From Ornithinimicrobium flavum (lineage in GTDB: Bacteria > Actinomycetota > Actinomycetes > Actinomycetales > Dermatophilaceae): 64,000 bases of DNA. The notes under the pieces are model-generated. The model saw nothing but the letters and a program-made list of their open reading frames with translations. It was not told where the DNA came from and made no database searches. Position 1 is the stretch's first letter. Every line of letters begins with the position of its first letter. This document shows positions 41,627 to 50,732 of the stretch, one piece after another. The stretch spans positions 3,534,001 through 3,598,000 of the forward strand of contig NZ_CP038213.1 of NCBI RefSeq assembly GCF_004526345.1. The letters are read 5' to 3'. Made by a program: the position numbers and the translations under genes.

Positions 41627-43927
41627 ATGGGCCTCACGACAACAGAGTCCTGGCTCCGCGGCTGGCTGGACGGTCACGCCGAGTGCGAGGAGGTCCCGGC
41701 TCCCCGAGTCGTCGAGATCCTCACCATCCCCGCTCCCGTGACCGCCATGGGTGCCGAACTCAATGGTCAGGCCGGTCAGGGCGAGCGCAGCGATCATGGT
41801 GGGGACAGCGGTCCGGGTACCGACGCACGCACGGGCCCGGGCGATGGGGCCTGCTCGTGCACAGAGGCCGGCTCGGGCACCGAGGCCAGCACGGGCCGTG
41901 ACGCTGACGCCCCGGGGCTGCATCCGAGCGTGGCCGAGCTGGTGCACCTGGGCCGGCGGCGGGCCCAGCTCGACGCGGCACTGCTACGGGCGGTGACCGA
42001 GGTCGTCACCACCTGCTCCCTGGGGGTGCTGGCCCAGCACGGCTGGGAAGGTGAGGACCTGGCCCCGTCCCAGGCGCGCACCCTGGCGCGGGACACCAAG
42101 CGCCGCGCGGTCACCGAGACCATGACCGCACTGGGCCTGCGCACGCGCGAGGCCACCACCCTGGTCGCCCTGGCCATGGGACCAGCCCCCGTGCGGGACA
42201 CCGTGCTCACCGCGATGGAACGCGGGGAGAGCACCTGGGCCCAGGCCCGACGGTTCTGGGACGCGACCACCTCACCCACCCACGACCTCACCACCGACCA
42301 GCAGACCCTGGTCGCCCACGCCCTGTACGGCACGGACCCCGTGCTGGCCGCCCCCGAACGACTCGACCCCGACGGCCACCTGACCCCCGGCACCCCGTGG
42401 GCCCAGGCCCCGTTCGATGCCGCCCTCACCCGCGAGGTCACCGCCTGCGCCGGCACCGACACCACCACCGAGCGCCAGCGTCGCCACCGCGCCTACCAGG
42501 CCCGGACCGCCCACGTGCGCGTCCACGACAACGGCACGGCCACGCTCACCCTCACCGGACCCATCACGAAGGTCCTCGCCGCCCACGCCCGGCACGACAC
42601 CATCGCCCGGACCCTGCGCGCCCAGGGCCACCCCGACAGCCTGGCCCAGCTCGCCACCGACACGATGCTCACCACCCTCACCCATGGCACCCTCAACCTC
42701 GCCCCCCGCCCCCGAAAGAATGACCCCACCGGCCCGGCCAAGACCCAGGAGCCGGATGGACCGGACGGGACGCCGAGCCCCGACGGGCCGGAGGCGACGG
42801 ACGGGCCGAAGGGGACGGACGGGATGGATGGCACGGACGGACTGGACGGGCTGGACGGCACGGACGGGCTGGACGGCACGGACGGCATGGACGGGCTGGA
42901 TGACGAACACCTCGAGGACCTCATTGCCGTCGTCAACGGCCACCCGCGCATCGCCCTGCACGTCATCGTCCCCGCCGACGCCCTCGGCATCGGCCACCCC
43001 ATCTGCGCGACCTGCGCCACCAGCCTCCACCCCCACCACGACGACCCGGACCCGCACCGCCCGGACCACGGCGGCCCCGACGGCCCCGACGGCCCCGATC
43101 CCACGGACGTCCCCGACACCACCGCCACCACCGACACAGTCATCGACGACATCGGCCCGGGACCAGGCCTGCCCTTCGACCGCGACAGCGAGCCCCCACC
43201 CTGGGCCCGACCACCGGACGCACGCCCGGACCCACCCCCAGGTGACATCCGGCGCGGACGGGGCCAGGTCGCCGAGATCATCGGCACCCACCCCGGGTTC
43301 ATCACCCCCGGACACGTCCGCGAGCTGTTCTACTTCCCCGGCACCACCCTGCACCGCATCCTCACCGACCCCGCCGACGGCCGCGCCCTCGAACGGACCA
43401 TCACCACCTACCGCCCCGACGCCGACATGCGTCGCCAGGTCCACACCGCCGACGTCTACTCCCGCCACCCCCACCAGCGCCTCACCGGCCGCTCCCTGGA
43501 GATCGACCACGTCATCCCCTACGGCTCCCCCGGGGGCACCACCACCGAGACCAACCTCGCCGACCTCGACAAGCGCACACATCGCATCAAGACCCTGCGC
43601 GAGCTCACCATCACCATCAACACCCGCCGCGACCTGACCTTCACCACCCTCCTGGGCCAGATCACCCGCTCCCGCACCCACGACTACACCCAGTACCTCC
43701 ACGCCACCCACCCCGACGACGTCGAGGACCGCCTCGATCTGGCCAACCAGACCCTCTACGCCGCCCTCGCCCACCACCCCGAGCACCAGCGCCGCCCCAC
43801 CCCCGACACCTGGCTCACCCTCGACCACACCCACCCCACCACCGGACAACGCCGCCCCGGACCCCCTGACCACCATCCCCACCCGCACACCCTGCTCAAC
43901 ATCCCCTCCGAGGACGACGACCGATGA
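41627..43927 (+). CDS. DUF222 / 13E12-repeat protein with C-terminal HNH endonuclease domain
   Basis: 766 residues from the ATG at 41627, chosen for its GGGGAGG ribosome-binding site; the frame is open back to 41549 but that would place the start inside the LexA-like box. A DUF222 region (~100-400: VAELVHLGRRRAQLDAALL, THDLTTDQQTLVAHALYGTD) is followed by an Asp/Gly repeat linker, then an HNH motif (LTGRSLEIDHVIPYGSPGGT, ETNLADLDKRTHRIKT). A likely zinc-binding CATCATSLHPHH lies before it. Family function is unproven; DNA cleavage is inferred from HNH. The C-terminus is unusually Pro/His/Thr-rich. Confidence 0.88.
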   Translation: MGLTTTESWLRGWLDGHAECEEVPAPRVVEILTIPAPVTAMGAELNGQAGQGERSDHGGDSGPGTDARTGPGDGACSCTEAGSGTEASTGRDADAPGLHPSVAELVHLGRRRAQLDAALLRAVTEVVTTCSLGVLAQHGWEGEDLAPSQARTLARDTKRRAVTETMTALGLRTREATTLVALAMGPAPVRDTVLTAMERGESTWAQARRFWDATTSPTHDLTTDQQTLVAHALYGTDPVLAAPERLDPDGHLTPGTPWAQAPFDAALTREVTACAGTDTTTERQRRHRAYQARTAHVRVHDNGTATLTLTGPITKVLAAHARHDTIARTLRAQGHPDSLAQLATDTMLTTLTHGTLNLAPRPRKNDPTGPAKTQEPDGPDGTPSPDGPEATDGPKGTDGMDGTDGLDGLDGTDGLDGTDGMDGLDDEHLEDLIAVVNGHPRIALHVIVPADALGIGHPICATCATSLHPHHDDPDPHRPDHGGPDGPDGPDPTDVPDTTATTDTVIDDIGPGPGLPFDRDSEPPPWARPPDARPDPPPGDIRRGRGQVAEIIGTHPGFITPGHVRELFYFPGTTLHRILTDPADGRALERTITTYRPDADMRRQVHTADVYSRHPHQRLTGRSLEIDHVIPYGSPGGTTTETNLADLDKRTHRIKTLRELTITINTRRDLTFTTLLGQITRSRTHDYTQYLHATHPDDVEDRLDLANQTLYAALAHHPEHQRRPTPDTWLTLDHTHPTTGQRRPGPPDHHPHPHTLLNIPSEDDDR
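42811..42900. repeat. Degenerate tandem repeats encoding (D-G-[LMT]-D-G) linker
   Basis: Repeated GACGGG-CTGGAC/GGCACG units encode DGMDGTDGLDGLDGTDGLDG and continue, in steps of 9-12 bases. They stay in frame, so copy-number change would alter linker length only. It lies between the DUF222 and HNH parts. Confidence 0.7.
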
Positions 43928-43950
43928 CCTCGGCAGGAGCCGTCGAAGGG

Positions 43951-46818
43951 TCAGGAGGTGGCGTCCGCCAGCTGCTCCAGCACGTGGCGGTAGGAGACCC
44001 CGGCCGCCCGGGACATCCCGATCTCGCAGGTCCGGTTCGCCGACAGGAAGACGACGCCGCCCTCGAGCAGCCCCCGTCGGCGCAGCTCCTCCACCTCCGG
44101 TCCGGTCGCCGCCGCGGTGAGCTCGGGATGCAGCAGTCCGCGGTCCCCCGCGAAGCCGCAGCAGCCCCAGGCGTCCGGGACCACGACCTCGTCCGCGAGG
44201 GAGGCCGCCAGCTGGGTGAGGTGCCCCGTCACCCCGAGCGAGGTCGTCCCGCACGTGGGGTGCACCACCACCCGGGGGACGCGCCGCGGCTGCGGCAGGC
44301 GCGGCAGCAGGGTGGTCACCGCGAGCTCCAGACCGTCCACGACGCGCAGACCCGCGGCCTCGGGATGCCCCAGCTCGGCGGCGTGCGACACCATGACCAC
44401 CAGCCCCTCGGTGCACGAGGCGGCGTCCCCGACGACGGGGAGCCGGCCCTGCTCCGTCGCCTCCCACAGGGCGGGGAGCACCCGGTCGGCCATGGCGGCA
44501 TACCCCGCGGTCATCCCCTTGCTCTTCCACGGGGTGCCGCAGCACAGGCCCCGAGTCCCTGAGGTGTCGCAGCCGCACCCCGGCCCGCTCCGCCAGCTCG
44601 ACCAGCGACTGCCCGGCCCCGGTGGACCCCTCGACAGGCCCGAACATCGCACCCACGCAGGAGGGGAAGAGAACCACCTCGGCCTCCGGGTCCTCGATCT
44701 GCGGACGCGGCCGGCCGCCGCCCGGCAGCCGGCGGTCGTAGGCGGGGACCACGTCTCGCGACGCCACCGTCCGGACCGCCCCGGTCACGGCCTCACCGAC
44801 CGCACCGGGGAGCCGGTCGGCGACCGTCAGCCCCAGCGCACCCGCACGGCTCGCGGCGCCCCACACCCGGGCGGCCGCGGCCCACCGCGCGAGGAGACCG
44901 GCCCCGCCTCCTCCGCCCGCAGCCGACGGGTGAGGTCTCCGGTGTTGATGAGCACCGGGCAGGCCGTGAGGCACATGCCGTCGACCGCGCAGGTCTGGAC
45001 GGCGTCGTAGTCGTACTGCTCGTCCAACGCCCGGGCCAGCTCGTGGTCCCCCCGGTCGGCCGCCGCCGCCATCTCCCTGCGCAGCACGATCCGCTGGCGA
45101 GGGGTGGTCGTGAGCTCCCGGGAGGGGCAGACCGGCTCGCAGAAGCCGCACTCGACGCACCGGTCCACCTCCGCCTCGACCGGCGGGGCGACCTTGAGGT
45201 CCGACAGGTGCGCCCGCGGGTCGTCCCCGAGGATCGTGCCGGGCCCGAGGATCCCGCCCGGGTCGAGCAGGGTCTTGAGCTCGCGCATGACGGCGGTGAG
45301 CTCCGGGCCGTACTGCCGCTCGACGAAGGGCGCCATCATCCGTCCCGTGCCGTGCTCGGCCTTCAGGGTCCCACCGCGGGAGAGGACGAGCTCCACCATC
45401 TCCTCGGTGAAGTCGGCGTAACGCTGCAGGGCCAGCGGGTCCGCGAAGCGCTCGTTGAGCATGAAGTGGACGTTGCCGTCCTTCGCGTGACCGAAGATCA
45501 CGGACTCCTCGTAACCGTGCCGGTCGAAGAGCTCCTGCAGGTCCACGCAGGTCTGCCCCAGGACCGCGACCTCCACCGCGACGTCCTCCAGCAGCGCGTT
45601 GGTGCCCTGCGGCCGCGCACCGGCCACCGCGCTGTAGAGCGCCTTGCGCACCGTCCACAACGCCGCCCGCTCGGCCGCGGCCTGGGTCAGGGCGACCGGG
45701 GTGGTGAGCGGCAGGGCGTCGAGCGCGGGCTGCGCCACGGACACCACCTCCTGCAGCTCCTCGGGGGTGTCGGCGTGCCACTCGACCAGCAGGGCGGCAT
45801 GGTCCTCGACGTGCAGCCCCGTGATCTGGGCGGGCGCCCCCGGGGCCCGGGCGGACACCCGCAGCGAGGCGGCGTCCAGCAGCTCGGCGGTCATGGCTCC
45901 GGCGTCGACGATGGCCGGGACGGCCCCGGTCGCCGCGCCCACGGTGTCGAGGACGAGCAACCCGGTCGCCACGGCCGGTCGCACCGGCACCGTCCGGAAG
46001 GTGGCGGAGGCGAGGAACCCCAGCGTGCCCTCGCTGCCGACCATCAGGTGCTCGAGGATCTTCACCGGCGACTCGTGGTCGAGGAAGGAGTTGAGCCCGT
46101 AGCCCATCGTGTTCTTCAGGGCGAAGAGCCGACGGACCGTCGCCACCGACCCCCGGTCGGAGCGCACCCGGTCACGGAGCCGGAGCAGTCCCTCGTGGAC
46201 GTCCGGCGCGCCTGCCCGCAGCCGTTCGTCGGCGTCCGGGGCGCCGGTGTCCAGGGACAGTCCGCTGGGCAGCACCAGCTCGAGGGAGTCGAGGGTGGCG
46301 TAGGTGTTCATCGCCGTGCCGCAGTGCATCCCGCTGGAGTTGTTGGCGACCACCCCGCCGATCGTGCAGGCTCCCTCGCTGGCGGGGTCCGGTCCGAGCT
46401 TGGTCCGGTATGGCGCCAGGCGGGCGTTCACCGCCCGCACCGTGACGCCGGGGGCCACCCGGACCCGCGCCCCGTCGTCCAGGACCTCGATCCCGCGGGA
46501 GAAGTGCCGGCGGGTGTCGACCAGCAGGTGCTCGGTCACGGCCTGGCCGGACAGGCTGGTGCCACCGGAGCGGAAGGTGAGCGGCATACCCGTCTCGCCG
46601 CAGGCGCGCAGGAGTCGGGCGACGTCCTCGACCCCCCGGGGTCGGGAGACGAGCTCCGGGACCAGGAGATAGTGGGAGGCGTCGTGCGCGAGGGCGTGCC
46701 GGTCCAGGGCGCGGTCGGTGACCAGGTCCCCGACCCGGTCCCGGAGCCGGGCGGCCCTCGGGCTCAGGGTCGCGCCGCCACTGCCGTCGTCCTCGTGCCG
46801 CCGTCTGCCACGCTGCAT
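43951..46818 (-). CDS. FAD/Fe-S D-lactate (or 2-hydroxyacid) dehydrogenase, two frame breaks
   Basis: About 955 residues after correction. Order: FAD-binding-4 domain (PLTFRSGGTSLSGQAVTEHL, GGVVANNSSGMHCGT), FAD-oxidase C domain, two 4Fe-4S motifs (CVECGFCEPVCPSRELTTTP, CAVDGMCLTACPVLINTGD), then CCG cluster domains (LFPSCVGAMFG, LCCGTPWKSKG, HPTCGTTSLG, WGCCGFAGDRGL). This layout is that of quinone-linked D-lactate dehydrogenases and GlcDF-like fusions. Breaks: one base missing in the CCCC run 44902-44905, one extra in 44549-44552. Probably an operon with the upstream IclR gene (49-58 bases). Confidence 0.83.
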
Positions 46819-46876
46819 GCCCCCCATCCTGGCCCACTTTGGCCCGGCGTGGGGCCGACGTGGGGCCGCCCCGTCC

Positions 46877-47677
46877 TCAGCCGAGCACGATCTCCTCCGC
46901 CACCCCGCCGAGGTCGTGGGACAGCGCGGCGGCCACGCGTCGCAGGACCACCGCCGCCCGCTCGACCGCCGCGTCGTCGACGCGCGCGCTGGGACCCGAC
47001 ATCGACATGGCCATCGGCCGCGGCGCGTCGGGGACGGGGACCGCCACGCAGCGGACCCCCACCTCCTGCTCCTCCTCGTCCACGGCATACCCCCGTCGGC
47101 GGGTCAGCCGCAGCACCTCGACGAACTCGTCCGGGGAGGTGATCGACCGCGGGGTGCGGGCGGGCATCCCGGTGCGCCGCAGGAGCGCGAGCACCTCGCT
47201 CTCCGGAGCCTCCGCCAGGATCGCCTTGCCCACCGCGGTCGTGTGCGGCAGGGTGCGCCGGCCGACCTCGGTAAACATCCGCATCAGGTGGGTGGAGGGC
47301 TGCACCTGGGCGACGTAGACGATCTCGTCCTCGTCCAGGACGGCCAGGTTCACCGACTCGCCCAGCTCCGCGACGGCCTCGGCCAGGCGCGGCGTCGCCC
47401 ACACCCCGATGCGCCGCCCCGACTCGACCCCGAGGCGCATCAGGCGCGGGCCGAGGGAGTACTGCCGACTGGCCTCCTGCCGGACGTACCCCAGGCCCAC
47501 GAGGCTGCGGACCAGCCGGTGGGTGGTCGCGAGCGGCAGCCCGACCCGCTGGGCCACGTCCGACAGCGTGGCCACCCCGCCGGCGTCCGCGAGCGCCTCG
47601 AGGATGGCGAACGCCCGGGCCAGCGACTGCACCCCGGGCTGCCGCTCCGGCTGGCGCAGCAGCGCGTCCTCGCCCAT
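46877..47677 (-). CDS. IclR-family transcriptional regulator
   Basis: 266 residues. N-terminal winged helix: SLARAFAILEALADAGGVAT, LSDVAQRVGLPLATTHRLVR, LGYVRQEASRQYSLGPRLM. C-terminal effector domain: GRRTLPHTTAVGKAILAEAP and GYAVDEEEQEVGVRCVAVPV. IclR proteins often control 2-hydroxyacid or aromatic catabolism and repress themselves. The palindrome at 47711-47729, 34 bases before its ATG, and the dehydrogenase just downstream suggest it senses lactate or glycolate, an inference. The start has an SD (GGAGGCAGG), so the leader contains or abuts the operator. Confidence 0.92.
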   Translation of the reverse strand: MGEDALLRQPERQPGVQSLARAFAILEALADAGGVATLSDVAQRVGLPLATTHRLVRSLVGLGYVRQEASRQYSLGPRLMRLGVESGRRIGVWATPRLAEAVAELGESVNLAVLDEDEIVYVAQVQPSTHLMRMFTEVGRRTLPHTTAVGKAILAEAPESEVLALLRRTGMPARTPRSITSPDEFVEVLRLTRRRGYAVDEEEQEVGVRCVAVPVPDAPRPMAMSMSGPSARVDDAAVERAAVVLRRVAAALSHDLGGVAEEIVLG

Positions 47678-47710
47678 GCCTGCCTCCACCCTGCTCGTCG
47701 ACCGGAAGAA

Positions 47711-47729
47711 GATTCCGTAGGACGGAATC
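47711..47729. promoter_or_regulatory. IclR-type operator palindrome
   Basis: GATTCCGT (47711-47718), AGG, ACGGAATC (47722-47729): a perfect 8-bp inverted repeat with a 3-base spacer. It resembles known IclR-family sites built on TTCCG...CGGAA. Its position just upstream of the iclR gene supports autoregulation and control of the dehydrogenase. Confidence 0.7.
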
Positions 47730-48746
47730 CTAGCCGGTGGACGGCCCGCGCCCCGGCGGCCGCCAGCCAGGGTCCCGCCCGATGAGCGCCACCAGCCGGT
47801 CCTGGAGGCCGGCGTCGTCCGGGACGGGCTGCGCCTTGCCGAACTGCCCGCTGGCCCGGATGACCTCCTCGGCCGCGCGGAGGCCGTCGTAGAGCTGGGC
47901 GACGGTAGGCGGGTCAAGCGTGTCGTCCTGGCCGGAGGCGCGGGCCAGGTCCCAGGTGTGGAGGAAGACGTCGGTGGTGTAGAAGCGGTCGACGACCTCG
48001 CCCAGCGGCGCGTCCGGCACCCGGTCGTGGCGGTAGGTCCGGTGCGCGAGGTCGGGATCCTCGAGCAGCGCCTGCACCTGGTCCCGGTGGTGGGCCCACG
48101 CCCCGACCGGGTCCTGGGCGACGGAGGGGCCGGTCTCGAGCACCACGTCGCACCCCGCTGCGAGGAAGCCGGGCAGCCAGCCGACGAGGTGCCCGACGAC
48201 GTCCCGGGCCGTCCACTCGGCGACCGGGGTCGGGGCGTCCCAGTCGCTCACCCCGCCCACCACCTGAGTGAGACGCCCGGCGTGCAACCGGTGCCGCTCG
48301 GCGTGGGCGCGCCCCTGCCAGGCCCGGACGCCCAGCCGCACGATGTCGACGAGCGGCTCGGCAGCGAGGTCGGCCAGGGGCACCCACCGGGCGAAGTCCG
48401 TCGTGCCGCCGACCTCCGTCGTGCCCAGCTCGCCGCCGACGATCTCCGCGGCGAAGACGAGGCGCTGCGACCGGAAAGGACGACCATCCCGCTCGTGCGC
48501 CGGGCCCGTGAAGTGGTGCTCCGCCAGCAGCTCGCCGACCCGCACCGCATACCCCGTCTCCTCGTGCACCTCCCGCACGAGACCCGCGCGGATCCCTTCG
48601 TCGAAGTCGACCCCGCCACCGGGCAGTGACCATCCCGCCCCCGCCCTCCGGGAGCCCCCGTTGAACCAGGTGAGCAGGATCTGCTCCCGGTCGTCGACGA
48701 GCACCGCGTAGGCCGCCAGGCGGGTGCTGTAGCCGGTGAAGTGCAC
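47730..48746 (-). CDS. NUDIX hydrolase fused to TIGR03086/MDMPI (DinB-like) domain
   Basis: 338 residues. Residues 1-~140 are a NUDIX domain with the box GGVDFDEGIRAGLVREVHEE then TGY (canonical GX5EX7REUXEEXGU). Residues ~150-338 match TIGR03086/mycothiol-dependent maleylpyruvate isomerase N-terminal-like proteins: WTARDVVGHLVGWLPGFL, DRFYTTDVFLHTWDLARASG (metal-binding His residues) and LYDGLRAAEEVIRASGQFG. The join is in frame without a start codon between. This pairing suggests a nucleotide-linked or mycothiol-linked detoxification step, but no pathway is shown. GTG start follows TAGGTT-N6. Confidence 0.82.
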   Translation of the reverse strand: MHFTGYSTRLAAYAVLVDDREQILLTWFNGGSRRAGAGWSLPGGGVDFDEGIRAGLVREVHEETGYAVRVGELLAEHHFTGPAHERDGRPFRSQRLVFAAEIVGGELGTTEVGGTTDFARWVPLADLAAEPLVDIVRLGVRAWQGRAHAERHRLHAGRLTQVVGGVSDWDAPTPVAEWTARDVVGHLVGWLPGFLAAGCDVVLETGPSVAQDPVGAWAHHRDQVQALLEDPDLAHRTYRHDRVPDAPLGEVVDRFYTTDVFLHTWDLARASGQDDTLDPPTVAQLYDGLRAAEEVIRASGQFGKAQPVPDDAGLQDRLVALIGRDPGWRPPGRGPSTG

Positions 48747-48752
48747 CGGACG

Positions 48753-48758
48753 AACCTA
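48753..48758 (-). promoter_or_regulatory. Putative leaderless -10 element (TAGGTT)
   Basis: Minus-strand TAGGTT six bases before the GTG at 48746. Confidence 0.5.
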
Positions 48759-48788
48759 CCCGCGCACGGGTCTGGCAGGCTCGCTGGC

Positions 48789-49502
48789 GTGCTCCTGGAC
48801 CTGTGGACCCGCGCCACCGGCGCGCAGCCGCCGCTGTCGTGGCAGGTCAGCCTGCTCCTGGGCGCGCTCGCGCTGGGCGTCACCTGGAGCCCGGTCGGCT
48901 ACCGGGTGGTGCGGCATCTGGTCACCCTCGTCCACGAGGCCGGGCACGCGACGGTCGCGGCCCTCGTCGGGCGCCGGCTCACCGGGATCCGGCTGCACTC
49001 CGACACCTCCGGCGTGACCGTCTCGCGCGGGCGCCCCCGGGGTCCGGGGATGGTGGCGACGGTCCTCGCGGGCTACCCCGCACCGGCCCTGATGGGCCTC
49101 GCCGGGGCGCTCGTGCTCGGTCACGGGTATGCGGCGGGGCTGCTCTGGGGCCTGGTGCTGCTGTGCGCGCTGATGCTGCTCCTGGTGCGCAACCTCTACG
49201 GGTGGTCGGTGCTGCTCGTGACCGGCGGGGCCGTCGGCGTGCTGTCCTGGACGGCGTCGGGGGAGGTGGTGAGCGGCGCCGCGTACCTGGTCGTCTGGGC
49301 GCTCCTGCTCGCGGCCCCGCGCGCCGTCGTGGAGCTCCAGCGCGAGCGGCGGCGGCGCGGGCGGGGCGGGTCCGACGCCGACCAGCTGGCGCGGCTCACC
49401 GGGACGCCGGCCACCCTGTGGGTCGGGCTCTTCTGGCTCGTGTGCGTGGCCGCCCTGGTCGTCGGCGCCTGTGAGCTGGTCCTGCCGAGCGGGGTGGTCT
49501 GA
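48789..49502 (+). CDS. M50-like membrane metalloprotease/peptidase
   Basis: 237 residues. HExxH motif HEAGHATVAALVG occurs near the N-terminus next to a first hydrophobic segment; five or six more hydrophobic segments follow. The M50B family (DUF-type actinobacterial members) has this arrangement, but the second ligand motif (NPDG-like) is not obvious; LYGWS may stand in its place. The GTG at 48789 is preferred over an upstream in-frame ATG at 48741 because CAGGCT precedes it by seven bases and the longer form would overlap the divergent NUDIX start. The next gene starts one base later in an operon. Confidence 0.75.
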   Translation: MLLDLWTRATGAQPPLSWQVSLLLGALALGVTWSPVGYRVVRHLVTLVHEAGHATVAALVGRRLTGIRLHSDTSGVTVSRGRPRGPGMVATVLAGYPAPALMGLAGALVLGHGYAAGLLWGLVLLCALMLLLVRNLYGWSVLLVTGGAVGVLSWTASGEVVSGAAYLVVWALLLAAPRAVVELQRERRRRGRGGSDADQLARLTGTPATLWVGLFWLVCVAALVVGACELVLPSGVV

Positions 49503-49503
49503 G

Positions 49504-50316
49504 GTGCTGCCGGACGACCGCGGGCTGGACGCGGACGGGTTCGTCCGCCGCGAGGGCGACCCCTCCCGGGTGCAGCCGGTCTTCGCCGACCTGGTGCGGG
49601 GGTATGTGGCGGCCGTCCGCTCGCTCCTCGGTGCCGACCTCGACAGCGTCTACCTCTACGGCAGCATCCCGCGGGGCACGGCCCGGCCGGGCCTGTCCGA
49701 CCTCGACGGCCAGGTCCTGCTGACCCGGTCACCGACCGAGGACGACCACCGTGCCCTGGAGGTGGTGAAGGCCCGCCTGAGGGCGGCATACCCGCAGGTC
49801 AGCACCGTGGAGATCCTGGTGGACGCACGGTCCGCCCTGGTGGACCCGGCCGACCGCCACGACGGCGGCTTCCACGTGCGGGTGCTCTGCACGCCGTTCT
49901 GGGGGCCGGACGCGGGGCGGGAGGTCGCGCCGCACCGGCCGGATCTCGACCTGGCGCGGGGCGTCCAGGGCGACTGGCGCGGGGCGCTGACGCGTCTGCG
50001 GGAGCAGGCCGGGGGCGCGGGACCGGGCTCGGGCCCAGGCCCGACCGAGGAGGTCGCGGTGTGCCGGGCCACCGGCCGTCGCCTGGCGCGGATCGCCTTC
50101 AGCTGGGTCCTGCCGCGGTGGGGCGGGTGGAGCAGCGACCCGGCGGTGATGACCCGGGTGGTCAGCCACCTCGAGCCGGGCTGGGCAGCACCCATGGCGA
50201 CGGCGGTGCGGCTGGGATGGGGCGGCCCGGGGATGGCGGACCTCGCCACGGCGGGCCGCCTGCTCACGGCCTGGGGGGACGAGCTGGCCGGGCGCGGGGA
50301 GCGGCTCGGCGCCTGA
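49504..50316 (+). CDS. Nucleotidyltransferase-domain protein
   Basis: 270 residues from a GTG directly after the M50-like stop. The polymerase-beta-like nucleotidyltransferase motif is [20 protein letters not shown] (GS...R...SDxD) at residues ~47-66, with a third acidic residue likely in STVEILVD. A helical C-terminal domain follows ([22 protein letters not shown]). Similar proteins include aminoglycoside adenylyltransferase-like and antitoxin-like enzymes; no toxin partner is adjacent. Substrate unknown. Confidence 0.78.
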   Translation: MLPDDRGLDADGFVRREGDPSRVQPVFADLVRGYVAAVRSLLGADLDSVYLYGSIPRGTARPGLSDLDGQVLLTRSPTEDDHRALEVVKARLRAAYPQVSTVEILVDARSALVDPADRHDGGFHVRVLCTPFWGPDAGREVAPHRPDLDLARGVQGDWRGALTRLREQAGGAGPGSGPGPTEEVAVCRATGRRLARIAFSWVLPRWGGWSSDPAVMTRVVSHLEPGWAAPMATAVRLGWGGPGMADLATAGRLLTAWGDELAGRGERLGA

Positions 50317-50319
50317 GGA

Positions 50320-50676
50320 TCAGGCCCGCGGCACCCGGCCGAGACGCTCCGCCTCGTCCGTCGGCACCTCCTGCGCCTCGTCCGCCGAGCGCCGGGGGAC
50401 CTCGTCGACGACCCGGTAGACGCCGTCGGCCCGCACCAGCCAGCGGTAGTCGACCAGCTCCCTCCGCAGCGTCGAGACATCCTCGTGCGCCGTGCGCAGG
50501 ATGTCGTTGACCTCCCGCTCGGGGTAGTCCCGCCCCCGCTCGAAGCGGGTGAGCAGGTGCATGAGGACGGCCGCGCGGGCCCGGCGCCTGGTGGGGATCG
50601 AGCGCAGCCGGTCGCCGTCGAAGAACGTCCTGAGGGCTTTGTCGGCGGTGGCGTCGGCGGTGGCGTCGGCGGTCAT
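50320..50676 (-). CDS. DUF2087 domain protein
   Basis: 118 residues. After a short repeat-encoded leader ([16 protein letters not shown]), the DUF2087 core is clear: [60 protein letters not shown] and VYRVV. These domains often occur in ArsR-like or transcription-related proteins. Function unknown. ATG follows TACGCT-N6 (50683-50688). Divergent from the UvrA-like gene. Confidence 0.88.
   Translation of the reverse strand: MTADATADATADKALRTFFDGDRLRSIPTRRRARAAVLMHLLTRFERGRDYPEREVNDILRTAHEDVSTLRRELVDYRWLVRADGVYRVVDEVPRRSADEAQEVPTDEAERLGRVPRA
50641..50673. repeat. 12-base tandem repeat at start of DUF2087 gene
   Basis: GTCGGCGGTGGC repeated 2.75 times; on the coding strand it encodes ADAT repeats just after the start codon. 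The 12-base unit keeps frame. Confidence 0.7.
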
Positions 50677-50682
50677 GAGGCC

Positions 50683-50688
50683 AGCGTA
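50683..50688 (-). promoter_or_regulatory. Putative leaderless -10 element (TACGCT)
   Basis: Minus-strand TACGCT six bases before the ATG at 50676. Confidence 0.5.
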
Positions 50689-50718
50689 GGATCCCGGCCG
50701 GTTGTCGGTGGGCAGGCG

Positions 50719-50724
50719 TAGTGT
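50719..50724 (+). promoter_or_regulatory. Putative leaderless -10 element (TAGTGT)
   Basis: TAGTGT eight bases before the ATG at 50733. Confidence 0.45.
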
Positions 50725-50732
50725 CCTGCGAC

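Noticed and set aside
42272..45781. A continuous minus-strand open frame of about 1170 codons opposite the DUF222-HNH gene.
   Set aside because: It is a GC-rich antisense shadow over most of its length; only a short stretch (about 44560-44890) is the middle part of the Fe-S dehydrogenase caught between two frame breaks.
48741..48788. An upstream ATG at 48741 for the M50-like protein.
   Set aside because: It overlaps the start of the divergent NUDIX gene and encodes a polar leader before the first strand; GTG 48789 has a -10-like CAGGCT at the right distance.
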